64,000 nt of DNA from Spisula solida (Eukaryota; Mollusca; Bivalvia; Venerida; Mactridae). The position numbers and the translations under genes were made by a program. Below, piece by piece: positions 13,637 to 26,000 of this stretch. The stretch lies in contig OX365945.1 of NCBI GenBank assembly GCA_947247005.1, forward strand, positions 12,592,501-12,656,500. Reading direction: 5' to 3'. Position 1 is the stretch's first letter, and each line of letters starts with the position of its first letter. The notes below the pieces were generated by a model. That model searched no databases. It was not told the DNA's origin and saw only the letters and a program-made list of their open reading frames with translations.

Positions 13637-15445
13637 GATTTTCTGTTAAAGTAAACCTGATTCCAGTACATTTGTACCTGAATGTTCAATTTTCAGTAAT
13701 AATTCATGAAGTTTTCATGAAATCTTCATGAATAATTTGCATACAAAATTCATGAAATATTCATGAAAATGTAGGATGTACAAATGAGATAAATGCATAA
13801 AACCATCATGAATTGAAGTTCATGAGTTATTAAAGAACTGATAAATGCTTGAAAAAAGCATGAAAATAAGCATCCATTGTGTTCATGAAGTATTCACATC
13901 CTAAACTGCATGAAATATGCATAAAAATGTAGGAAGTACAAATGAGACAAATGCATCAACTACTCATGAAATTCAGCAAACACTGTGTTCATGAAGTCTT
14001 CATGAATAATTTACATTATAAACTGCATCAAATATGCATTAAAATGCAGAAAGTACCAACAAGGCCACTCGTGATTTACCTCAGCAGACTTCATAGATTA
14101 ACAAGTCACTAAGAATTGCAAGGAATTGAAGTCCTCTACTGGTTTGAAGCCATTGTCAATTTTTCTGTTGCCATAGCAACCACAATTTTTGTCAGAATAA
14201 AAACATATTTAGCCATGCATAATCCCCTTATTGCCCCCTATTCACATACCAAGTTTCATAAGCCTAGCTAGAAAACTATTTTGTTGAGTTATGCCAGGAT
14301 CCAGATTTTTGACGGACGGACGGACTGACTGACAGACGAACGGAGGGCAAACCTATTGTCCCCTCTGATCAAAACTGGTAGGGAACTAAAAACCATTTAT
14401 CCAAATAAAAATATGTGCTAACATATATATATAAATTTTATGAAGCCCTAAGATGTGCAAGATGACATTCTCATATGGACACAAGGGCAAATCTATCATG
14501 CCCCCTCAATATATATGATATTATAACAAATACAAATACATTAGAATCACTTTAATTTTAATTCTGTAGGTTAAAAATCTGCCTGTTCTTTTGGTTGCTC
14601 ATAATCAGTTTTATAACACTTCTTCAGAGTAAATTACTTTAATGTCAAGAACTAATATTATTTCTATAGCCTATAGTATAGGTTAAAAACTACCTACTAT
14701 TCAATTTACAAAAAATAAGCTATTAATAAGGATTACATTTATCTAAGACAATATACAGTAACCTCATATAATATAAATGAATAAACAAACACACAAAAAA
14801 CAACAACACAGTTTCTTCAACACTTCATGAACACTTCATGAATACTTATTCTTAAAACCTCATGTTAAGCATCCCTCACCCACTTGCTAATTTGTTTCCC
14901 TATATTTTAAGTTTAAACAACTATTTAAAATTAAATAATAATCGCACAAGATACTTTTAAACTTGACATACTAAACTCTGTAACTTACCCATTATAAGAT
15001 CACTGATTAAGATAAAAACACCCATTAAAATTTGTCAAACATCAGCACATGTCATTGCTGGGAGCCATTTTGAAAATCTGTGATGTAATCAATATGTGAC
15101 AGGAAGTCATGTTTCTTGAATGATTTAAGAATTTTTCAGGAATTTTTTCCGCATATTTATTTGCATAATAAAACGTTAATTGCTCTTAAACAACTTCAAG
15201 AACTTTTCAGGAAATTTTTAGACAAATTTATTAGCATAATAAACGTCACTTATTCTTAAAACTTCATCATGAATATTTCAAGGATTTTAGGAATTCATGA
15301 ATTATTCTTGATGTCATCATGAATTACTTTCACTGAATTTCATGAATAAAACTTCATGAAGTCAGATTGAGATGGATCATGAATTGATCAAGAAGAGTTC
15401 ATGAAAAATGCATGATGTCAGTGAAAAATTCATTAATTCCATTTC
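13637..15445. repeat. TTCATGAA-rich AT repeat region, interrupted by another repeat
   Basis: Dense TTCATGAA / ATTCATGAA palindromes occur at 13690-14050 and again at 15260-15430, with internal two-copy repetition (TGTGTTCATGAAGTATTC and TGTGTTCATGAAGTCTTC; AAAATGTAGGATGTACAAAT and AAAATGTAGGAAGTACAAAT). A copy of the GGATCC-TGACATAA repeat (14111-14388) sits inside. The middle (14400-15100) is plain AT-rich sequence. The outer limits are approximate. Confidence 0.6.
14111..14388 (-). repeat. Dispersed repeat of the GTTGCTATGGCAACA family, copy C
   Basis: It contains TGTTGCCATAGCAACCACAA, CATGCATAATCCCCTTATTG and GGCATAACTC-type sequence read on the minus strand, plus GACGGACGGACGGACTGACT. 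Its reverse complement matches the copies at 51321-51582 and 52121-52419 over nearly the whole length. Confidence 0.8.
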
Positions 15446-16627
15446 GCCGGGGTTAATACGACTTAACTAAATCGGTGAATAATGCTATATGTTTTTGTAA
15501 TTGTATGGCAACAATTCATCATTGCCACAATTTTTCTTGGGCTTATTTGAGACTGGACAAATATATTGTGTCACTAGAGATCTGTTATAAAATTTGTCAT
15601 TTGCTACAATAGCCATTTCATTATTGGTACGAACAATCTGTTGACCAGACGATGTCCATTTACTGTGTACTGTCAGACAGCAAACTCTCTCTTGTATTAC
15701 TTAATAGCCATCTTTATCTGCGGAGATTCTCGTTATGTTTTCTATGCTGTAATTCCATCGTTTAATGATAGATCAAGATGACATTTTGTAAGGCATGATG
15801 TGACAAGACTTTTGCTTCCATGTGATTTTGATTTTTTTCTTCGCTGAAACTAGTCCTTACAAAAAATTGTCATTATCATTGAGACTCACCAAACTAATCG
15901 ATTCTGTAAGATTCTGTGTTTTGTTTGTTCAACCAAGTAGAAAAATTATTTGCTTTCATTACTCATAATGTTGTTTTGTCGAGAATAATTTAAGTAAGTT
16001 ATCTGGCTGGACAACATGGTCCATTTATTGTGGAATAAATATGAACTGCTACTGATTTAATTGACAGCGCCTCTCATAGGGTATGTTTGTTTCTTGTCAG
16101 GTGCATGTCTAAGCTATTTTATTGACATATCATCTGCACAGATTATAATTTCTTCCATGCCAATAACTACGCTGATGGGAAGAGCCAGCATTTCTGTTGT
16201 TGTGCAAAAACTGGCGCAGTGGTATGATGTGGAAAATTGTCAGCTGTATATTATAGAAATATGGATTGAAAATAAAGCACAAAACACAAAAAAAGAAAAT
16301 CAACTAAGAATTATAAAAGAGAGTAGTTAAGTGGATGAGGTTTGTCGACTAATGATAGTAACAATAATACTAATGATACTTTTATTTCAGGAATGGTTCC
16401 AGATATGGAACAATCACATGTTTCATGTGGGCGTCAACAAAAACTATGACACATTATAAAACATTATTTCAAATCTCACAAAGTTTGGGACAACACCTTT
16501 GTTTGTGGCATGTCAGAATTTGTACATATAGTTGGCTTTTTTTATTTCAAACTCGCTTATGTCAAGTTTCTCAAACTTGCTTATATATATAATTCCAAAA
16601 GTTTGAGATACTGAGAGACAAAGATGT

Positions 16628-16832
16628 GGGTACGGTTTTATCAAAGCACTTACGGTACAATAATTTTTAAAGTTATGCTCATTTTAAACTGTATGTAATT
16701 CATTAACAGTTTCAAATTGTGGTTAGGGGGCATCCCTTCAAATTGCATATGTTCCTAATGTGTATTTGTTGAAGAATTTAAACTTGAGCATAACTTTACA
16801 ATTTCCCTAAGTGCTTTGATAAAACTGTACCC
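16628..16832. mobile_element. Small inverted-repeat element upstream of CPSF2 exon a
   Basis: GGGTACGGTTTTATCAAAGC at the left pairs with GCTTTGATAAAACTGTACCC at the right (one mismatch). The inner arms also pair, around AAAGTTATGCTCATTTTAAA and TTTAAACTTGAGCATAACTT. Length is about 205 bp, with no ORF. It ends 82 bases before the exon. Confidence 0.75.
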
Positions 16833-16914
16833 TGAAGTCTGACATTTGTTGTTACAGGAGGACTGGCAATAAATATTAACATCATGTAACCGTATATGTT
16901 TATGATATTTTCAG

Positions 16915-17082
16915 GTTGTATTATGCAGTGAACCAGATCTACAGAGCGGCTTTTCACGGGATTTATTTGTTGCCTGGTGTGGTAACCCCAAAAATAGTAT
17001 CATATTGACCAATCGAACATCACCCACAACACTTGCAAGATGGCTAATCGACAATCCAGACAAAGAAACAGTTACTATGGAG
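16915..17082 (+). CDS. CPSF2: CPSF2 exon a: end of beta-CASP / MBL region
   Basis: Fifty-six codons, phase 0 at both ends. The acceptor is TTTTCAG and the donor GAG|GTAATT. The translation starts [18 protein letters not shown] and continues with [15 protein letters not shown] and LARWLIDNP. This is the CPSF2 block where the chain returns from the beta-CASP insert to the metallo-beta-lactamase fold (family knowledge). It is the first exon of the gene that I can recognise in the window. Confidence 0.95.
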
Positions 17083-20000
17083 GTAATTTCTACACTTGTG
17101 TTTGATAGATGTATTTCAACCTTTTCAGTCATTATGTCAGAACATTGACTAGTAGTTTATCTATATGGATACCTCTGTTTCTGGAATTATCTTCCATGAC
17201 TGACTTGCTCATTGCAAGCAACTGATGATTTCACAATCATTGTTACAGAGGACATGATAGGTTTATACTCATTTATTTTAGGTCAATTTAGAAACAAGTT
17301 TTATACCCCGGCATCAGGCATATAGTGATTTTCCTGTCCGTCTGTTCCTTTGAAAATGTTAACCAAAGTTCTTAAAACACTAATCTTTTCAAAGTCAATC
17401 AAGACATTGCTTTCAAACTAAAATGACATACTTGTTTATCATCATTAACACCTCATCATTACATTGTCAATGCCATGTAATTCTATCCAGCATTTCAACA
17501 GAATTATGGCCCCTGATTGAATTAGCAAGTTCATTATGGATAAGGCTTCCACTGGGGCATAAGCGTTTATTGACTACACAGTCTTGTTCCAACTTATAAT
17601 ACTCACTCTGGACACCCAATTCCGGGCGTTATCCATTCCCATGAGGATATAAGAGACGGATATGATATGTAGCCATTGTCACAGAACAACAAAACCTGTC
17701 AAACATGGGAATTGAACACATATTGTCTTGTTGGCAGTCAAGGCTCTACTCACTACTCGTAGCAGGTTGGCTGTGGTATATATATATCTATGATATATTT
17801 GTACAGGCTATCAGGAATACTTTTTAAATGACCAGATTAACCATGTACATGGGGGATGAACATTGTCTCTCACCAAACAGATAATTATAACCTTGGCTTC
17901 CGTAATACATTGTTTCCAGACAAAATAGAACACTAGAATGAAATATTAAATGATAAGAGTCTAGATTTAGAAATTGATTGTTTGGTATGAGAAGATTAAT
18001 TTGCTGTTTGATGGGACTGGTAGTATATGGGTGGGTGGGTACTTTTATAGGTCAGTCTGTCAATCAATCAAGTATAACACTTTGGTATGATTTTCATTAT
18101 AAATGGCCACAAACTGACCTGACTATATAAATTGCCAGACTGGCATGCCCATCCTTTGATTATACACACCTGAAAAGTTAGTACTATATTCCACAGCCAA
18201 TTTTTGTTCTCGTGTAACTCTTATGTTCAAAATAAATGACATCGAAGGACACCCACGTTCAATTCCTTACATTACTTTCCATTTCTAGATAGAGGAAGAG
18301 GAGCGAAGTGAGTTGCTTGGGGGGGGGAGGGGGAGGGTGTTTTGGAAATATGGGGAGTCTGCCAATTGTAGATGACTTCAGATAATTCTAATGTTTTGAG
18401 AGATAAACTCATGTATCCAATGGCTGAAATTTATGGCCTCTGTATTCATGGTATTTGTTGTTGATATGTTGTTGCTAAATTCAGACTGTTACTATCACAA
18501 GCATTACTTTATGCGAAGTATTTAACATGAATAAAAGACATCCTTTATTTAGTCCGTCTTCATTTATTGACACCCATGACTTGTACTGAACAGTGTACAG
18601 GGTGTTAAAAAAGTTTATTCTCAAAATTTAAATTCATACTAAATTTATCTGAGCTATGTTCGCAGTGTACAATTTTAGTTTCTTACACAGAATAATCTTC
18701 ATTTAATGCTCAAAAGATTAGAACAATGGTAGATCCTTCAGATATTTGACCTGACAATCTGATGTCAAAAAACCCTTTATTAACTTAAACATTGAGAAAG
18801 AACTTTTTACCAGCCTGTATGTTTGCATGTGTAACCTACAGGTACGGAGACGTATACGTCTAGAAGGTACAGAACTAGAAGAATACTTGAAGAAAAAACA
18901 ACAAGAGTCCAAGGACAAAGTGACTAACAAAGATGAAAGGTTTGGTTATTCTGTTCTTCAATAATTATGCCCCACATCTTTGATGAGGGGTATTATGTGT
19001 ATTGCTTTGCACATGTCTGTCTGTCTGTTGGTTGGTCTGTCGTATAAAATGGTTTCCATTCAATAACTCAGAACACTTTGACCTAGGATCTTTAAACTTT
19101 GCATGTAGGTTGGTCATCAATAGTAGATGACCCTGATTAATTTTGGGGTCAAAGGTCAAGGTCACTGCGACCTTAACCATTTCTAACAATTAAAATAGTT
19201 TCCGTTCAATAACTCAAGAATGCTTTGAACTAGGATCTTCAAACTTTGTATGGAGGTTGGTCAGCAACAGTAGATGACCCCTATTGATTTTGAGGTCAGT
19301 AGGTCAAGGCCACTGCGACCTTACTATTTATGACTATTGTGCTGCCATGGGGGCATATGTGTTTTACAAACATCTCTTGTTAATTTCTCTATGGCTTGGG
19401 ATTCAAAACAGTGAAAATGAAGTGTTATCATGGTTTTAGGGTGAATTTGAGATGAATGTGAATTTGAGGTCTACAAGTGAATTTGAGAAGAATGTGAATT
19501 TAAGATGTGTGAGAATTTGAGATGAGTGTGAATTTGAAATTTAAGAATTAATTTGAGATGCATGTGAATTTGATATTATTGAGTGAATAAAGTAAAAGTG
19601 AATTATCCCTCAGCATTGCTCTACTATTATTATAGGTTAAACTTTCATTCCCAAACATTTCAAAGTTCTGGGGCAGTTTGGAGAGGGCTATTTTTACTAT
19701 TATAATGCTGCTCTCAAATTGTTAACAAAAACAAATCTTTAACGTATTTGAAGTCATCAAAACATTCCATGACATGCAAAAATGAAATTATTCACAAAAA
19801 GGTGTAATTGATGTCCATTTTTGTAAATTTCTGCATAAAGGCGAAATAAATTGCTTCACTTATACTGCGTTCTGACCTGAAGTCGATGATGTTGTGCTGA
19901 CATTGCTAGCTGTGTTCTTGACGGAAACGAAGGAAATCACTTTTAATTTTTTTCTGCATTTCTCTGATGTTATGCTAAAACCAAATAATGGAGATAGCAA

Positions 20001-23000
20001 ATATTGATGAAGAACAAATTTAAAGTTATATTAGCGTTCAAAATCTGGGGGAAAATCTTGTGGTGATGAGTCGGCATGAAAGCTACATTTGTTGAAGATT
20101 GTATCGTAAATGGACATGCAATTATTGTGTATGGTCGTTTTTTGTATGCACTTTTAAACTGCCAGAGAAGGGAGAAATTAATGGGAATGTCACTTCAAAC
20201 AACATCTTTACACACGTTACATGAGGCTCTAACAATATATATCCTCAGTAAATTAGTAATATAGTTGTCACATTGACAAGAAGGTACAATGTAGAGAGAA
20301 ATTATTCAATTAGGAATTTTTAACTGACCCCTTTTGATTGGTTCAGGTCAACATAGCCTTTGTCATTACTGACTTTTTGGTTGGGGCATATATGTTTTAC
20401 AAACAGCCATTGTTAAGATGACTTTAAGTTGTATTTAGCCCTTAGTAGACACTTTTATTGGTATTTAGCCCATTGCTTGTGGTTAATAGCCGACGAAAGC
20501 TTAATTGAAAACCTCCTTAGCCAATCAGGATTGAGAAATTGTACGGCAATGCCCCCAAGATGGGATTCTTTACACAATTGGAAGAAGAAGACACAGTGAT
20601 TCCGACGATTGGAATGTATCAACGAGATTGTCTTAGTCGTATTTGATTGGCTAATAGCAGACAGCACTGATTAAACAATGCTTTAAGTTGATGAGCAAAT
20701 GGGGATCATCTGTTGAACACCCATTGAAAAGATAGGTCAGGTTTAATGATTTATGTATCGACATTTCGACTATATGCATAATCTTCATCAGGGTATATAC
20801 TTACCAGGGTCGTTCATTTAATACCCGGGCGATTGCCATAGTGCTTGATTGAAACATTCAATTGTATAATAAGACTTACTCACCAACTTGATAGTTTGAC
20901 AAAACTTGGTGTAATTGTAACCAACCAAACACAAACTGTGGTAACTATAGTAACACAGCTCAGGGCTACTCGGCCCAGCCCAAGTTTTCAGTGAAATGTA
21001 GAGTGTTAATATGACAGGGTGAGTGGTATAGTTGCCTATTTTCAACGGAATACATCATATAAAGTTATGTCTACATCTACGTTATGTTATATAACGTGTT
21101 AGGGAAACACCGATTATGATGCATTTTGTAAAAGTATTAGTCATTATACTCCTGTAAAACAAAAGAATCTATTTTAGAGAAGCCTTTTGGGAATATTCTT
21201 TTAGGTTGAGTTCTGCTTATAAACAGTTCTATGACATCTAGGATCACCTTGCGATAATCCGAGGCCGGGTCAATCTAACGTCAGAAACAGGAAAGTGTTG
21301 TTGATTAAACACCTGTTGGAGGGGTAAACACTACTTGAAGAATAACTACCATAGTAATTACGGAATCATGCGGAAGTATCATGGATACTGCAATTAAGTC
21401 ACTACCGAACTTCTTAAACTGGTAAATTTGTGTACACGAGTGACTTCATGGCTCCAAAACGATGATCAACTAGAGAAAAGGGTATCCCGTTTAGGAGCGA
21501 AAATGGCGTAACGTCACAATATTTTAACGTTGACTTGGGACGACTCGCGTTACATGTACTTATTAAAACACTAATATTTTGTAAACCCTTCATTGCAACA
21601 AGTTGAAATTTCGTTTGTGAATTAGGGAATGGTGTGAATGTATTCCTATAAGTTTTCATCAATATCAGTCTGTAAGTTTTCCAGTAATATCGATCGTCTG
21701 GGTATAAAATGAATGACCCTTGTTTTCATAGAACATGATGTTATGAAATTTTACCGAAGTCAGATATGGCGGTATTCTTTTTGTTTTCTTAAAATCAAAA
21801 CGTTTTAAGTTATTTAATGGATATACCGTATTATCTCGTATTATCGCCCCCTCTCTAATTAACGCACCCCGCCGATTTTTGAACCAAAAAAAAATCTAAC
21901 CTTCAATAATTGGTCCTATGGTAATCCAACTAATTATCCAAACAAATCCAGAATAACAGTCAGTCATGATAATCCATTCGAACGACCAATTAATTGCCGT
22001 CGAGTAATTACATCGTACATGTTTAATATCGTGTATACGGTACGCCCGAGTCAATAGTCGACCTTATTTTAACTCCCTTACGTAACACGCGGTCAATATG
22101 AGTACGACTCAACCTATTAAATATTTGTTATTTAAAACGCTTGACTGACCGATATTCGCCTGATGGGCGAGTGTATACCGACATCAAATACGGAATGTTC
22201 CCGCGTTTGATGTCAGAGATCAAACGTCGGCTTCCAGTGTCGGCTCCATCTTTGATCTCCCTATATCTACTGATTAGGCACATGCCAATTAATTTGTTTG
22301 TTTCTTACTTCTTCGGCAAACTGTATAATGTTTGAAAGACGTAGCTTAAGACTCCATGCTACGAAAATCGGTAGATTTTTTCAACTGGCCTAACGCTGCA
22401 GTATTGACCAAATTTAACACGGATGACGTCACTCGAAGCGTGCGACACGTTTAGGTTATGTTGTGAGGTCGTGTAGTGCGGATCGTGGGGGGCTTTTATA
22501 CGAGTTTTGACTGTCTCTGGATTTATTTTTTCGCAAAATGCATCGCCCCGGGGGCGATAATACGAGGTAATACGGTAAATAATATTAGGTCATGCAACAT
22601 TACCTACTTACGCTGTTGTTGGTACCAAACATTGAAATATAACATACATTATTATATAACATAATACAACTAAATCAAGAAAAAGGAAGTTCATTAAATT
22701 TTATGATTCAGGTGTCCTGACTTCTCAGGCCAAACCTATTTTTTTAATGATTTCCAAAAAACATAATTTACAGTTTACTTTAGGCCATGTACAAAATAAT
22801 AATAATTGACTGAAAAAGATTATAAAATCTGATTGGTTAGGCAGCACTCCACTTAAACTTTAAATTCTATGAACAAATCTCATAACTTAAAGTACCACAT
22901 CAAAACTTCAAATGAAAAAAAATCATATTCTGATATTAGCATTTAAAATTTCACCATGTCACCTGGACTACAAAAATTTTGATTTGTCTTGAATCAGAAA

Positions 23001-26000
23001 CCAAATGTTTGAAAATTATTCAAATTGCTGACTGATGTGGAGTTTGTGTGTTTCCTTTTTGATCAGTCTTAAATTCAAGCCCCTTGAGAAGTATTTGGTG
23101 TCAATGTCTACATTCATATTTATTCAAATTTGAAAATGTAGACCTGGAATTGAAATTCTGTTGCAAATGTCGCCAGTAAAGAGTTTTTCTGTGATTTTAA
23201 AAGAATTTTGTCTACACCATTTCTTTAAATTGCTGAAACATGTGCATTCCAGGCTACAGAATAATTAAATATATTGTGAGGATAATACAGAACTGATGTG
23301 TTCTGGGAATATGTTTGGACAATGGGGGCAAAGGATTGAATACAAGTTTGTGGGTCTCGATCCACTTGGCCTTTACCTAAATCACTAAGATGATTTAATT
23401 TTTTATCAAAAGGTAGCATACTTAAGTCCTTGTTCTTTTGGAATATGTGTTTGAACTCCATTTTAGGAAAACCTTTCATTAATTGCTATTGAAAGCTGTC
23501 ATGTTGGTTTAATGGTTTACACAATAATAATGCATTTTTTACAAACAGCTTGCAGCACCCACATACAGAAAACAATTAAATCACAGTTTTAATATTATTT
23601 TTTAGCTCACCTGAGCATGAAGTGCTCAAGGTGAGCTATTGTGATCGCTATATGTCCGTCGTTCACTGTCCGTCGTCCGTCGTCAACAATTGGACTGTTA
23701 ACACTCTAGAGGTCACAGTTTTGATTTAATCTTTATGAAACTTGGTCACAATGTTTGTCTCTATGGAATCTAGGTCAAGTTCGTAACTGATTCATCTCAG
23801 GTCAAAAACTAGGTCACAGGGTCAAATAAAAAACCTTGTTCATACTCTAGAGGTCACATTTTTGATATAATCTTAATGAAACTTGGTCACAATGTGAACC
23901 TCTATAAAATCTAGGTCAAGTTGGCAAATAGGTCACCTGGGGTAAAAAACTAGGTCACAAGGTCATTTTGAAGAAAAACCTTGTTAACACTCTAGAGGTC
24001 ACACTTTTTACCTAATCTTTATGAAACTTGGTCACAACGTTCGTCTCTATGAAATCTAGGTCAATTTTATAACTGGGTCATCTGGGGTAAAAAACTAGGT
24101 CACTAGGTCAATTTAAAGAAAAAACTTTTTAACATGCTAGAGGTTACATTTTTGACATAATCTTAAGGAAACTTGGTCACAATGTGAACCTTTATAAAAT
24201 CTAGGTCAAGTGCGCAACTGGGTCACCTGGGGTCAAAAACTAGTTCACAAGGTCACGCTGAAGAAAAACCTTGTTAACACTCTAAAGGTCACATTTGTTA
24301 CCTAATCTTTATGAAACTTGGCCACAATGTTTGTCTCTATGAAATCTAGGGCAAGTATGTAATTGGGTCATCTGGGGTCAAAAACTAGGTCAAATCAAAG
24401 AAACACCTTGTTAACACTCTAGAGGTTACATTTTTGACATAATCTTAATTAATCTTAATCACAATGTGAAACTCTATGAAATCTAGGTCGAGTTCGCAAC
24501 TGGGTCACCTGGGGTCAAAAACTAACTCACAAGGTCACATTGAAGAAAAACCTTGTTAACACTAGGGTTCACATTTTTTACCTAATCTTTATGAAACTTG
24601 TTCGCAATGTTTGTCTCTATGAAATCTAGGTCAAGTTCGTAACTGGGTTCAAAAACTATGTCACTAGTTCAATTCAAAGAAAAACCTTGTTAACACGCTA
24701 GAGGTCACATTTTTGACATAATATTAATGAAACTTGGTCACAATGTGAACCTTTATAAAAGCTAGGTCAAGTTCAAGTTCATAACTGGGTCATCTAGGGT
24801 CAAAAACTAGGTCACCAGATTACATCAAAGAAATACCTTGTTTATACTCTAGAGGTCACATTTTTTACCTCATCTTTATAAAACCTGGTCATAAAGTGTG
24901 TTTTCGTAAAATCTACATCAAATATTAAGGTCATATCATAACAAATACCGATTCTGCCTAAACAGCTAGTCATCAGGTGAGCGCTTTAGGGCCAAATGAC
25001 CCTCTTGTTATGATCAAATATTTGGTAAATTCAGTTTTTATCAAAGTCTGTTAGATACCCATATACTGTGAACTTAGTTTTAACGCAAGAAAAGAAACAG
25101 AGGCAATACTGTTGAAATGTTGGGCACAATAAAGTGATAGCAGTGATTTTCGCCGTAAGACAATGTCAAGTCTGTATTCTTGATTGACTGGTATTGATCT
25201 GACCAGACCAATCCAATTGTCTCGGTTAGGTGAATGCACCTAACATCAACGATAAATCCTGCATAATTAAATAAACAGGTGGTTTTAACTTGCAGGCTTT
25301 TATCAGAGATAGGAACACATGGTTTGTGGGATGCTGTAGTGGTTAATTATGCTGATTGCATTGCAAAGAGCACCCTGTTCTGGCACTTCTTCAGTTATCA
25401 TTGGCAATCAAAGCATGTCTCTCACAGCATATCCCATACATTGACCTTTACTGAAATAACTATCTCTGTAGACGCATTCTTGTGGATGCAACTCCTCCTA
25501 CAGTTTTTGCAGCATTTCCTTCAAACTTTAACAGATGAACAACCTCAACATGTAGATGTGCATAAAGGAAAGAATTTGTGCTGCGACGATTTTTGACAGA
25601 ATTATGGCCCCTTGTACTTTTATGGATGATACAATATATAGTGAACAGTTCTTGTGGACGCAACTTCTACAGTTTTTGCAGCAGGATTTAATTTAAACTT
25701 TCGTATATGAACAACCTGAATATGTAGATGTGCATGAAGCAGAAAATTAGCTGCAATGATTTTTGCCATGCAGGGGTATATTAGTCTGCCGAATGGCGAC
25801 AGTTCTAGTATTTGTACCTGGTCCTTTAAATTTCAGATATCTGATTATCTAGGATTCTCTCAAATGTTCATTGAAAGGTTTAACTGTTTTAGTTTTTGAA
25901 ACATACGGGTCTTTCAGGACTGGAACTTATATTTATTCATACACATCATTCCAATATAGGATGATGAACAATGACATCTTCTTCAATTTAATCAGGGCAG

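Larger units (their letters stand above)
1..16914. other. Upstream CPSF2 intron (or intron plus flank); no confident exon
   Basis: I searched for the N-terminal CPSF2 motifs (DCGWDE, HLGALPY, DFNHKRE, NPFQF..HL..CH) on the + strand and saw none. The region therefore most likely belongs to one intron longer than 16.9 kb. It holds the 5978-8408 minisatellite, a foldback element, a TTCATGAA-rich element and scattered repeat fragments. Most of 1,500-5,970 and 8,900-11,760 is AT-rich DNA in which I see nothing specific. Confidence 0.6.
17083..18841 (+). other. CPSF2 intron a-b
   Basis: 1,759 bp, phase 0. It holds a CCCGGCATCAGGCATATAGT-type dispersed fragment near 17300-17560, a G-run at 18319-18338, and the inverted-repeat element 18598-18817. 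No other exon was seen. Confidence 0.85.

Noticed and set aside
16061..16330. 89-codon + ORF beginning after TTGACAG as an upstream CPSF2 exon
   Set aside because: The translation does not match the FRHLxLCH..PK region expected before VVLCS. It ends in a stop rather than at a donor, and looks like chance.
18598..18841. Introner (MITE that created the intron)
   Set aside because: The upstream exon ends more than 1.5 kb before the element and no GT donor lies at its left end, so it cannot be the whole intron.
22141..22335. 64-codon ORF inside the CpG-rich TIR element as a transposase
   Set aside because: Too short, with no DDE/D motif or DNA-binding domain visible. Kept only as a possible remnant.
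25279..25596. 105-codon + ORF as a gene or exon
   Set aside because: Its second half is the dispersed repeat at 25460-25790, and the first half has no recognisable domain or donor.
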